DNA of 64,000 bases from Siderastrea siderea (Eukaryota > Cnidaria > Anthozoa > Scleractinia > Rhizangiidae). Below, piece by piece: positions 45,275-56,839 of the stretch (the stretch's first letter is position 1; every line of letters begins with the position of its first letter). Position numbers and translations under genes: made by a program. Location: assembly GCA_964030785.1 (NCBI GenBank), contig OZ034979.1, positions 10,067,383 through 10,131,382 of the forward strand, read 5' to 3'. Below the pieces are notes generated by a model. That model was not told where the DNA came from, ran no database searches, and worked only from the letters and a program-made list of their open reading frames with translations.

Positions 45275-46498
45275 TCAAGCAGGTCCTTCAAACTTAGACA
45301 ACGCTGGGGAATGGGGACGACCGGTAGCAGGTTCCAGGTTCTCCCAGTACGCTCGGTTGGCCCTGGATACAAAAATGAAATATTCATGAATATTACTGTT
45401 ATCTGCAGCAAAACGGATGATTGCTGCAAAATTGAGACGACTACTAGCTGCACAACCTTATAGCCTATGGAACTTTTCACGAGCAAAACTCATTCTAATG
45501 CCCTTTATTTCTGCGTTTCTTTTCTTTTGGAGCATCAATTAAAAACAAGTTCTTAAAAATTCCGTGAAACTAACCCTACAAAAAGGAAATGTAAACGTTT
45601 AATTAATCAGTTACTTACCACAATACAAAAGTAGGTTGCTTGTCAATTTATCCCCACTTTTTTGTACATGTCATCACACAGTAAAACTCACCTTCAGGGG
45701 CTGAAAGCTTTTGTAAATGACTTTTAGAATCGAATAGCGCTAATTTTTTACCCGTGAAAAATTTACTTGTCCACTTCGCAAGATTTTCGCGAATTCTATC
45801 CCCCACGAAAACAAACGACATTAGGAGAAATACTGAATGTAAGAAGACTTCAATAATTGCCTTGGAAGTTGCTTTAAAATAACTAGACTCTGTTTCAACT
45901 TATGAAAAATAATGATTGCATGAGAATGTTTCTCATTAGGTTTTTTCTTGAAGAATTTCCTGTCAATCGTTAAAAGTTCATACCTTTTTCTCATCCATTC
46001 CTTTGGGTGATTTTTTAACCCCTCTCCCCAGGGGTCGTGTTTTTGACTTGCCAGTGGAAGAAAGCCTCGCTCTGGCGAAAGCTGGAAAGAAAGGAAAACA
46101 GCATACGAGTGAGATGTACAAACCGTCGTGAGCCACGGACGGCATCCCGAAGTTGTGTGTCTTCTTTTTGGCGCAGTTAGACGATGTCACACTCACAGCA
46201 AGTCGTCCTCTTTTGACGTACAGTGACAAGCCACCAGCCATCACTACAAGAGTGTTCAACTTCTGATGAGCGCAAAAGCAAGCCAACAAAGGAAAACTCA
46301 ACTTTCGGTTCGCGTCCGTTCTTTCTTGTGCAGACTCGGGACGCCCTCATAATTCCTCGACCAACGACGAAAAACGGTGAATGATCATTTCAAACACTTC
46401 ACTTGCCAGAACTCAGTCTACCAATCCTTATCCACAGTCTTTGGGTGGACTCAGTAATCTATCGATGCGCTAAGACTGGGATTTTTAGGGGTTGGTAG

Positions 46499-46533
<35 letters not shown>

Positions 46534-49500
46534 CACGATAAAAATTTTAAAGCAAACTGCTTGCGGGTCATGTATTGTACAGGGCAAAAATTAAAATTAG
46601 ATACAATACACAACGACAAAACTGGAGTTCCGGGGCCAGCATGTCATTACATCGTGGCCAGGCCGTTTTTCCCGTCTTGATTGGTAATAATTTTGAACTT
46701 TCCCTTTATTTCGAGTAATAACACAGGTAGTTTGCGGCTTGAGCTTGTGGAGTGGCGTTTTAGTTTTCCTACCTCCTCTGCAATAGCCCGGATGTGGTAT
46801 GGTTCAAATCCACAGCAGCCGCCGATATACCTGACTCCAAGATCATAGGCACGCCGCGCGTACTTGTGCACATCCCAGCGGGTTAGAGTGCGAGGCTCCA
46901 AAGCTATAACAAAGAAAGATTCAAGTTAATAGAATAAACAAAAGGCATGAAGGAGCAGTCAATGGAATAAACTATTGGTAGCGAAGGGCTCCCTTTGGTT
47001 CTATATTGTTTTCCCCTAAACTTGATTTATAGAAATCACAAATGGTGCCTTAACAAATAGAAGGATACTATCCAGGAAGGCAACGTTGAAAACGGGTCAC
47101 AAGAGGCCCAGAGGTCCGGAGCTTAATGAGGTTTCTGTAGCATAAACAACTGGGAGAGTGTGTGCTCGCCCACCCCTCCCCCACCCCACCCCTCCCCTAC
47201 CCCACCCTTCCCTACCCCACCCTTCCCTGAATGGGATTCTGGCTAGTTGATCGTAGGTGTACCCAACAGCATTTTGTTAGATTTCCCTTGTACTTAACTG
47301 GTACCCATTTAAACCCGGAGTAAAGAGAAACAATGGGGACATTTTTTACAGAGGAAACAACATAGCCTTAATGGGCTAAACGCGGATTCAGTGGAGCTCA
47401 AGAAATTAATAGCGTGCAAAAACGGACGATGCTTTATACTAAAAAAGGTACTGGGGTCCATGTCAAGTCAGTCGGATTGAATAAACTAAGATGCAGCGTT
47501 TAGGTTCGATTTCTGTAGCGTGAAGTGGCATTCTGAAAACATAACGTGGAAGAGAAAAACCAGCAGTATAAACAAATAACAAAAACATCTTCGACAAGAC
47601 CCGAAGACAAAGCGAAGTTACACTCTTAGCAATACCGAACATCACACGAACAACACCGAATCTACACGAGAGCTCATGAAAATAACCACAGGAATGAACC
47701 AAGCCGATCACTATATCTCTTGATTGCTATAACAATCACGGAATAAAAACTGTATTTTAAGTCTCGTAATCATGTCAGGGGTGTTCTTACCAAAAGGCAA
47801 TTCAGGCAAACTGGAAAAACCTGTTCTGCCGGCGTCTGGAGTGTGATAACCAACAGGTTGAATCATCAAGTGACAACTAAGACCTTCTTTGTCCAACGCC
47901 TCTTTCATCAGACGAACAGTTTCAAGAGACATGGAGGGGTCGAATTTGCAGTTCACTCCGATGAGATCAGCACCTGACAAAAACAAGAATATTACTAAGT
48001 GAGACCACGGGCTTCCGTGAAGAAGCTCTTTAATGCGGACATCTTTACAGTGGTCAAACGCACGACGCGTGCGCAGTTTCAACCATGATTTTACAAAGCA
48101 AAATAGAGACAAAAGCCAAAGGTCTCACTTTAACCGCAAAACTTAAAGCCATTTCTGAAAGCTTAAGCTTTTTACGTTGAGTATGTGTTCAAGATCAAGT
48201 AACTGCTAGGTCGGTTTTCAGGGACATGTTATGCATCGTTTTCATACGAACTTCTTGCTTGTAAAACTTTTAACTGATTCAAACTTCTAGGCTCTGAAAG
48301 ACCAGAAGTGACGTAACTTTTTTTGCGTTTGACTGCTGTGAACCGACATCTCCATAATACAGATACCCTGTCCCGCCCCTTCACTGTCCAATTGTATTAA
48401 GTCTACATCAATTTGGGGGTCTTACGGACCAAGGGAACTGTCCGTAATAGAGGGGCATCCGTATTATAGAGATGTCCTTAAGGAGAGAATCGACTGTATT
48501 TATTGCTACTTATTCGAGAGAAAATCACCTTTCCGTGCCAGTCTAACTGCGCATTCTCCTACAGGTACATTGTTGGTGTCTCCAGCAGGACCAATACACA
48601 TGGTGATGGCGGTTGGTTTCCCTGTGGACTTCATCACCTCCACCACCCACTCGGCTTCCTCAGCATATTCAAAGAACTAGGAACGGGGGATAGAGAAGGC
48701 ACACCATAATTAGACTGCTAGTACTTAGTTATTTCCACAATGCCAGGACGTTGTCCTCAAATTTAAAAGTCCGATAAACTTATACTATACTCTAAGTAGC
48801 TTTCCTTTTAGCCAATGTAAAGCTGGATTTTGCGTACGAAAATTCGATCTTTTTCCGTAGAGAAGATCCAATCCAAGATTGCAACACGAATGTCTCTTGT
48901 CCATATATAAAGGAATCGTATCGATCGCTGACTATTTGGTCTTGGAAACCCAGCCTCCTAGCCAGTGCATGTAACAATCAGGAACCTTAACCATAACGTT
49001 GACGACCGGATGTAACGATTGGCTACACGGGAAGTAAAAATATTTCAAAACAAGCGTTTTCCTACCCACGGTGAAGAGCAGCAGTGTGCCAGTAGAGAAA
49101 ACACAGGGCTATCACAAGAACAAGGCAAGGGAATTGCACTGCCCTTCCGGAGGTCCTATCATGTCTTTTGCGTGGTATGGTGACCTACTCTTCTTAAAGT
49201 GGTACTACGATAAAATAGAACTTTCATTTTTTTTCTCGGACTTCGAAACTACGTTTCGTAAACACTCCCCAAGCGACATTTTAAGCCTTTATTTTGAGAG
49301 AAAGACCGTTTATTTAAACTGCAATTTTCCGTTTTAATGGCCCGCCATTATTACACCAGAAAGGATATAGTGACGTCATTCACTCAAGAGCTGTAGAATG
49401 CAGTGTGTAAAACACATCTTACAAATTATGCAAAACACGAGTTTGAGAGTCTGAAAGCTCAAAACTCCCGTGCTGCATACTAAATAAGCCACTTTCACAC

Positions 49501-52500
49501 GCGCTGCATTCTAAAGCTCTTGAGCGAATGACGTCATTTGCAGTTGTACATTTCAGTTTTTTATACAAATCTAGTTGTTGTCTATATACATAATATATTT
49601 TCCATTTTTTATATTTTAAGACAACTTTATGTTAGCACGTACGTATTTTGAACGAGCGCTAGCTCAATAGACGTTACGTGGGTAAATAAACGATTGATTG
49701 GTTGATCGATTGATTATATCTTTTCTGGTGTAATAATGGCGGACTATTAAACGGAAAATTGCAGTTTAAATAAACACTCTTCTTCTCGAAATTAAGGCTT
49801 AAAATTTTGCTTGGGGAGTGTTCAGTAAACAAAGTTTCGAAATCCGAGGAAAAAATAAAAGTGATTTTCAATTGTAGTACTACTTTAAATTGCGCTTTTC
49901 GAAAATGGTTGAGAACAATTAGAGAAAGTTTCAAAAGAATTGGTCCACTAACAATAGGAATTTTGATTGTTGGTCACGCATCGCGTCTTTTCATACTTAT
50001 AAAAAGAAAGTATTTTGCGACAGCCGCGTACTAAAAAGGGTGAGCGTTGAGAGACGTTGCGTAGCGAGTCCTTTAACTTCTAAGAGGAAGTGTTGCATGG
50101 CAGTCACGAACTACAAAGGATATTGCTGCGTGATGGTCCAAAAAAGGTCACAACGGAGGTGAATATTAACTTTCAGTGCATTTATCTTGTTTACCTCAGC
50201 AATCAGTAAATCCATATCATTCTTGAGGAATATCTGGATTTGTTCGTCGAACCGTTTCTGTATGCGCTCCTTTCCAGCCCCCTCTATGTAAAGCGTTGCC
50301 GTTTGGCAGATGGAGCCTGCGCAGAACACCCCTCCCTCCTGGGCCACGCCTTTGGCTAGGTCACATGCCGACTGGTTGATTTCTTCGTTCTGTAGAAGAA
50401 GGCAAGGTTAAGGAAAGTTGTTATGAAGTCAAATCTCATTGTTTAAACAAACTGTCCCCAATGTTTTTGTTGCGGTTTGATCTAAGTCCCTTAAAACGCA
50501 TGCCGTTTCCATTTTTAGAATCGTGATTTGTTTCAGCTCCCAGGGCCGATTATTTGAACGACGTTTAGACAGTGTTTAAAAAAACCCGTGCATGGTATTA
50601 ACCGCGTTTAAATTGGTCAACAGAAATGTTTTATCGTAAACCTAAGTCCTATTTAGAAGGCGTATAACACAGACTACTAAAACAACCAGCTACTTTACTG
50701 ATTTGCTTAAGACTAGGTTTTGGTGTGCTAAGAATAAACTTACTAATCTTGAGATGTGGCTCTTTAAGAGGTCTTTAAGACATTTAAGAAGTAATATTGC
50801 TGGGGCACACCAATAGGCCATTTCCGAATTGTCTTGTGCCTATTTTTCAAAGCGAGGCTTCGTGCAAAACCTTTCATATGAAAATGAGTTTTATCTGCAT
50901 GTGAATGAAAACTCATTTTCATATGAAAGGCTATGTACCAAGACTGGCTTTGAAAAAGAGGTACAAGACAACTCCGAAATGGCCTATTTCAGGATATATT
51001 TCGTATTGCAGTGGCTACGTTTTTCTTGTACCGAACATCCTAATTTAATATGGACAGTCTTGCAAGCCTAATCGACGAGGCAATACATCATATTAATTAC
51101 TCATAAAACAGTTTGGAAATATTTTGTGGGGTAGAATTATGATTAAATACCTTCTCATCGATCGCTTTATCATCCATGGAGAAAGAAAAGGCTTGAATGA
51201 TATCTGCTCCGGCTCGGAGAAATTCGCGATGAACCTGCCGCACTGAAATAAAACATTTCGAAAATAGAACCAATAATCAATAACCGCCATTCTCTGAAGA
51301 GACCGAAAGCAAGTTAGAGCTCGAGAAATTCATAGTCCGCAAAAGCAGACGATGTTTTTTCTTACATGGAAAGCGTTCACTGAATCCAAAGAATTAAACG
51401 ATCCAGGCGTGCGTTTCTCGAAAGCCCCGAAACGTTTTTGGTCTCGAAAAGCCATTCGTAAAAGTATGAACCACTCGTTGTACAAAGCTGTTATTTTAGC
51501 TTGTCATTAAGATAAAAAATGTTGGACGTAACTAACAGCTAAGTTTCATGTTTAGAAACTTCTTTGTTTACAGGATACAGTGTGAATTATCGTGCCCGAA
51601 ATCGATCAGAAAAGTTTCGGGGCTTTCGAGAAACGTACACCAGGTGGCTAAACGGTGCAGGAGTTTAGGTCTGGTTTCTGCGGGCATAAAGCCACTTGGA
51701 GTCATCGAAACGTCGTTCAGCCTTACGATCGTTGATTTTTATTCTTAAATGAAGCTACTTGTAGTATTAATACTACCTCCTCCCCCGGATGGGATGCCCA
51801 TCGTACATCGCTAGCACTTGGGTGCATGGAGAGAGATAATGTAGAGTAAAGTTTCTTGTCTTTGGAAATAACATGAAATGATGAACAGACCAATCTCCAA
51901 CCGACCGACCCTCAGATCGTTTAGATTAAAGGTCCGACGCGCTTACCACTACACCGTCGTGACTTTATCAGTTTGGTGTTTCCCCCATTATCGTGCGAGT
52001 AACATTCAAGAAGACTGTAAAATTCCAAACTGATGACGTAGTGCAACTTTTGCTTAGTGTCTCTAATTGGTTAAAAAAGGGTTTAAAACATACGTTACAC
52101 TCTTTTATTCAACCTTTATTCAAAACTTTTATTGTCCTGCAAAAGGGATACCATCGCCTACCATCAGAAAATTTTTCGTACTTTCGTAACTTTCGAGGAA
52201 AGAACAGAAAAGTGCACGTCTCCATAAAGCTGGTAATATTTAACATCCAGAAGTAACATCGTATTTTAATTTCTGACGATTTTGGGCCTCAAACGTAAAA
52301 CTGGCGGAACTGGCAATGTTCGCTTGACTGAGTGAGCCTCCTTCACCACAGTTTTTCCTGGGTCGAGTGGTTCTCTGCATCTAAACATCCGTAATCCTAG
52401 ACGGTTAACTCTTACGCCCCGGCGATAATGAACATGAGCAGTTGATAGATCGTATCTTTTCACATTTCAAAGCTACGGATCTACAAGAATAGAAAAAACG

Positions 52501-53169
52501 GTTAAAGCACCCGAAAACATGATTAAAATCAAAACGGGCGGGAAACAAAGAACCGGACAGGGGAATGGAGAACGAGTTAGAGCTAAAGGAATTAGTTTCC
52601 AAAGGTGGTGGAGTACAACACTTTAGTTTATTGTATGCTGAGTTGCTGTGTAAGGTCAATATGCCACCGCAGTGAGATTCAGAGTTAGGTTTATTCAATC
52701 TCGTACCAAGAGTCCTCAGGATTCTTGGTCATGCGGGTGGTCGCCGGTCTCCGGCGAAACACCTGGGAACGAGATTGACGCTAATTTGAAATCTTGTAGA
52801 GAATCGTATAGACTGCGAGTAGTCTCTAATTTTGGCGATGGCGATTGTGGGGCGGGCGAAATACACACACGCGCGCGTGCGAAATTTCGAGGCGACGCGA
52901 GGCGAAGGGAGCGCCGAAAATTATCGTAGGGAATACCACTGACCGCTCGTTCCCAGACTGCCATTCCCCGCTCTAATTCTAGTAACGACCCGAGATAGTT
53001 AACACCAAACTCATTCTGGTGACGACTAACCTGCCTCCGGACTTTCCACAGTACACTCGGGGGTCCATGGTCCTGCTCTTACATATCCTCTCTTCTCCAA
53101 ACAAAATGTCATCCCTCCATCACCAACTATCACTTTACCTTCATTTAAATGATCTAGAACAGTGCCTTT
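45275..53169 (-). CDS. BHMT: BHMT copy C, eight exons, initiator exon not found
   Basis: Exons in transcription order: 53031-53169, 51151-51242, 50195-50389, 48529-48676, 47791-47973, 46773-46903, 45984-46081 and 45275-45362 (TGA at 45275-45277). Sizes are 139, 92, 195, 148, 183, 131, 98 and 88 bp, identical exon by exon to copy B, and every junction has GT/AG. The frame is open for 357 residues. Zinc-site motifs GVNC (exon 5) and [10 protein letters not shown] (exon 6) are present. Exon 7 reads LSPERG where B reads LAPERG, and exon 8 has PHSPALS where B has PYSPAIS. Exons 1-3 are nearly identical to copy A, so C and A arose from a recent duplication. It is probably a functional BHMT, with betaine and homocysteine as substrates; expression is not visible from sequence. 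Confidence 0.92.
46500..46534. repeat. (ATC)n microsatellite in BHMT copy C intron 6
   Basis: Eleven to twelve ATC triplets. Copy B has ATC/GAT arrays in introns 4 and 5 instead, so these arrays arose independently after the B/C split. Confidence 0.9.
47160..47222. repeat. C-rich minisatellite
   Basis: Repeats of CCCACCCCTCCCCTA and CCCACCCTTCCCTA in BHMT copy C intron 5. The complementary strand has G-quadruplex potential. Confidence 0.85.
48335..48500. mobile_element. Possible MITE in BHMT copy C intron 4
   Basis: Left ACATCTCCATAATACAGATA and the right complement ACATCTCTATAATACGGATG are inverted, and the interior has CCGTAATAGAGGGGC. The outer bases (GACTGCTGTG, complement ACAGTCGATT) are only roughly similar. 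It ends about 30 bp from exon 4. Confidence 0.45.
49196..49887. mobile_element. 692-bp foldback in BHMT copy C intron 3
   Basis: Arms of about 200 bp: TTAAAGTGGTACTACGATAA, CTCGGACTTCGAAAC, AAACTGCAATTTTCCGTTT and TATTACACCAGAAAGGATAT on the left, with complements in reverse order on the right. An inner pair GCATTCTAAAGCTCTTGAG / CTCAAGAGCTGTAGAATGC lies closer to the loop. The right arm contains an extra segment (about 49550-49700). Confidence 0.8.
50812..50988. mobile_element. MITE shared by both duplication units (copy in C)
   Basis: Ortholocus of the element at 626-802, with the same AATAGGCCATTTCCGA ends in intron 2 of BHMT copy C. It differs from the A copy by scattered substitutions, which gives a neutral yardstick for the age of the duplication. 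Confidence 0.7.
51403..51644. mobile_element. About 240-bp MITE in BHMT copy C intron 1
   Basis: CCAGGCGTGCGTTTCTCGAA at the left and its complement (variant CCTGGTGTACGTTTCTCGAA) at the right, continuing through AGCCCCGAAAC. The core is AT-rich without coding potential. Confidence 0.75.
51897..51963 (-). other. tRNA-like (SINE-type) fragment
   Basis: Minus strand reads GTCACGACGGTGTAGTGGTA then AGCGCGTCGGACC, which looks like a tRNA D-arm with A box followed by an anticodon-stem-like part. The downstream GGGTCGGTCGG is a poor B box, and the acceptor stem is not closed. Likely a degraded tRNA-derived repeat rather than a tRNA gene. Confidence 0.3.
52697..52776. mobile_element. 80-bp foldback, CAATCTCGTACC ends
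   Basis: CAATCTCGTACC and GGGAACGAGATTG flank a GC-rich hairpin GTCGCCGG / CCGGCGA. The ends recall the CAACCTCGTCCC family of 35572-36228. Confidence 0.5.
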
Positions 53170-53487
53170 CTGTGCGAAATAAAAAAGAGAAAGAGATGAT
53201 GAATTTATATAAAGCGGTTTTCAGTTGGGTTAAAAGTAATTCGCGTTTGTTATTGTTTTGCTCAGGGATGGCCCGGCAAAAAGAACACGCACACGGACGC
53301 GCGCGAACATCGCGTGCCACGTGAAGAGGTGACGCACAGTCTTAGGGCAGCTGAATTTCGCGCGCGTTCGCGTGCCCTTCTCGCTTGACTATCCTTGAGC
53401 GGAAGGAGTGACTGCTCGTAGTCTTAGACTGGACGCATTTTCTCAACCAATTTGAGGTTAAATCAATCGTGTGTTCAGAGGTACCAC

Positions 53488-53508
53488 GCGTTTTCCTGCA
53501 CTTAGCAT
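53488..53508 (-). other. Candidate initiator mini-exon of BHMT copy C
   Basis: These are the same seven codons (MLSAGKR) as the candidate upstream of copy A, in phase 0 and followed by GTGGTA. A 390-bp MITE (53512-53901) is inserted only 3 bp upstream of this ATG in the minus direction. If the mini-exon is real, the insertion replaces the 5' leader. The evidence is conservation between two young duplicates only, which is weak. Confidence 0.25.
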
Positions 53509-53511
53509 CTG

Positions 53512-53901
53512 TTTAAGGAGCATGGTCACGAGGATTTCGAAGATTTCTGGTCAAAACTGTGCTAAAATAATCGGTAGCTAACTTTATCCATGCCCAACAT
53601 TGTGTTTGAACATTTAAAGGAACATATTAACTTAATTTCATTAAGAGAAAACAAACTATGCCATTTAATATCGATTTAATGTCAACACGCTGTAAGAATT
53701 TGAAAAGTTTAGCCTAATTTTTTCAAATTGCAATCCATTTCCATCCGTGCCATCCGTAGCAACAGACGACAAAAAATAGTTTCAATGAAGTAATATAGTC
53801 TTTGGTAACAAAACTAAACCATTATTTGCAGGCGTTCGTTGATGTCAGGACATATTTTTGATTTTTAAAGTGAACTAAAATAGCGTGACTATGCCCCTTT
53901 A
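53512..53901. mobile_element. MITE specific to unit C, upstream of BHMT exon 1
   Basis: TTTAAGGAGCATGGTCACGA at the left and complement TTTAAAGGGGCATAGTCACG at the right. Unit A is uninterrupted at this point (2461). AT-rich interior of about 350 bp, no frame. Confidence 0.75.
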
Positions 53902-55193
53902 AATGTATTTTCTTTGATCTCTGAGTGCGCCTGTTATGGTTGCTCAGAGAGGTAACTTTCCTGACACTTGCTCCAGATGTTTTGTACTGACGCAGGGTCT
54001 TGCGCTGAACAAACTAGTTCTTTCAAAAAGAGTCCGTTATGGAGTTCGTATTTCAGAATCAGATCTGCACTTTGCAATCTTCACTGATCTCTGTATGGTT
54101 GTCGAAGTCTTTGTCAAAAACTGCGCGAGGTTTTAATTCCTAAAGCGGTTTCTATACCTCATTTTAACATGCCATATAGACTCCCAAATATAACGTTAAG
54201 GAGGAGGTGGAGCGTGAAGCCGGAAAGTGGCAGAAAGTATGTGCAAGGGGCGCTCCACGTGTCTCAACCTTTACAAACTACACTAGTTACCTTTGTCTTG
54301 GTCGAAAATGAGACACTGTGGAGAGAAAAATAAAACAAGTTCACCATTAGTTGCATTGAACATGTTTCTTGGCGGGCGGAGGGAATGGGGCTAGTGTTAC
54401 CGAAATCGCAAGCGGTCACGTTTTTACGTGGTTCCCTTCTGTACTTTCATGACCAATCCAGATTATGTACCAAAGTACCAATAACGATCACTGGTCAAAC
54501 ACGTCCTAAATTGCTGACGAAGCGTGACGTATCCAGCGGTGAAGCCACTTGAAGTAAGGGAATCAAGTATTTAGCATTTGACTTTCCGCTCGTGCATAGG
54601 AGGACTACTCGAAATTATCCTTCTTCGCCCTCCCACTGACGTTCGTTTATTACGTGAACCACAAACCTGTCTTCAGACACCAAATTGATTGGTGACCAAA
54701 TTGATTTCTTTGCTTAAGTATTTTCGACACATTGAAATAGTTTATTCGCTATTCACCATCCCCTATTCCCCCGTCCGATCATCACTTCCAGAGCCAGTTG
54801 AATGGAACACGAGATAAACCTGTTTAGTCACGCAACAGAACAACTGACGTTACATCACCCGGAATATTTTCGTTCGTTTTGCCCCCCGGGGGAGGCACTG
54901 AAGTTCGACGTGAAGTTAAATGAATGTGATTTTAATTGTTACACAGGTTAAATTAAAGTTTGACCTTCGTATTGTTTTAGGAGTAAAAACACATGCCCTG
55001 CCCATCTTTTTAGCACGGACGATTAATGTTGCCCCCAGGCATACGCATGCTTACAAAGTAGCCGCACGCACAGATCGATATTTAGAAATATTTTTCATTC
55101 TTTGTTGCTTACATTCAAACTCGATCCGAAAAGCGCACACAAATTCATTCCCTTGTCGATAACAATGTTCTCAGTTGAATGGAGGGGGAGCGA

Positions 55194-55314
55194 TTTTAGA
55201 ATACCCGGCCACTTATTTACATATCTCTCAAGGCTTTCAAGAACGAGGCATATAGAAACAAAAGGATCCATTCAAATTCAATGAGATGCAAATAAGTGGC
55301 CGGGTATTCTAAAA
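55194..55314. mobile_element. 121-bp MITE specific to unit C
   Basis: Inverted ends TTTTAGAATACCCGGCCACT (24 bp, nearly perfect, into TATTT) around a core that includes CTCAAGGCTTTCAAGAACGA. Unit A (about 16160) lacks it. Confidence 0.85.
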
Positions 55315-56839
55315 TATAGCCATGTTTTCAATTCTAAATGAAATAGATTTCATTGCTGATAAATTTCTCAACTTTACCCCGGTAAAGGTTACGCGGCTAA
55401 CAGGGTAGGGTATATGTAGCCACGTTTGAGAAGCGAGGTAATGGGCCGTGACAGGAAGGACGAAACGGCAGGGGATCGGGAGCGAATAACAAAGTACAGA
55501 AAATTTCCTTACCGATAACACCCACAGGTCACAAGAGATTGTAGCAAAAACGTGCACTAGGAATGAATTTATCTAGAATATTTTGGGGCTGTATGGAAAA
55601 AATACCATAAAATGTTTACAATGTCCACTGTGAACATGGGTGTAAAACGGACATAGAAACCTCGAATTACCTTTGAAGGCTTCTTAATCTCCCCAATGCG
55701 CATTTAGTTATCGGTGTGGCATAATTTGTACTGTAAAATCTGACTGTTGGCCGGAGAAAGGGCACAATATATCGCCAGCTTGTGGCCATAGTTGGCAGCT
55801 GTTATGTTACGTCTGTTATTTGGTGAAATTGGACCGAAACGGCAGCCTTTTTGCACGTGAATTAGACAAACCTGATAGTCTGTGATTATCATAATCAAGC
55901 CCCAAATTAGAAAATCTAAACCAGGGTCGGGAATCAAGGACCAAGGATCAAGGATCGTTGAATGGAAAGTATTTCTGCGTTTAACGAGCGATACTAATTA
56001 CTACTTCAGCATTTTTTCTAAGACCATGACGTGCGTAAGAGAAACGGTCACAACTGTTTCCCCAAGTTCAGCAGAAGTCTCGGAAATTTAAGAATTAGGG
56101 TGGGGAATCAAGGAGGGAGGAGTTCAAGGTTAATTCTTAATTCGAGACAGTGGAAATTATGTAGCTATAATCTATACTAATTCCTACTTCGATATTTTTC
56201 TAAGTGCGCAAGGAGAGCGATCACTATGCTTCTCGTCAAGGGTAGTTACTACGTAAATTCTTGTTCGCCATTTCAACGAATTGTGAAAGCAGAAAAGCTG
56301 AGAATTACAGCGGAAGCACATTGATTCAGTCACCAAAGGTTCAAAAGTATTTGGCCGGAATAAAGGACGATATAGATCATGTTTCTTAAGTATGGCCTTG
56401 GAGTTTGCTTTAATTTTGCTTCATTATATATTTCTATATTCGTAGTTACAGAAAATCGCCAAAATCCTGCCAAAAGTTATGAAGGCCCGGGGGCTACTCC
56501 TCGGGATTTTTGGTAGGGATGTCAGACTCGTACCGAGTCGCTTCTCTTATCCGCGCTGCGGTTTATGGGTACGATTTGATGAGTTCGCGGTGCATCAAGG
56601 GAAGGACGGAAGAAAATTGCGAAGCGACGTCACTTTTTCTCCCTCCTTCCCATTCTATACCCATTTTCGGACCAAGACAGCTCAAAAACTTCGCTCTTCT
56701 TAGGACAGCACATACCTCCTGTATTATGCAAAAGAGTATTCTCCCCTCCAATACTCTCCCGGAGGATGAGGATATAAACTTGAAAGATAAAATAAGAGCT
56801 AATTCTCAAAGTATCATAAGAATACAGCATACTTAATAA

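Larger units (their letters stand above)
51340..52250. other. Block specific to unit C in BHMT intron 1
   Basis: Unit A goes directly from CATAGTCCG to AAGTAACATCG (about 1152). Unit C has about 910 bp more, comprising a MITE, a tRNA-like stretch and unassigned DNA. This is either insertion in C or deletion in A. Poly-pyrimidine and palindromic pieces hint at several events. Confidence 0.7.

Noticed and set aside
45978..46301. Minus-strand frame [19 protein letters not shown] over BHMT exon 7 (also near 30055)
   Set aside because: Wrong frame; the frame continuing from exon 6 reads [13 protein letters not shown] and matches BHMT.
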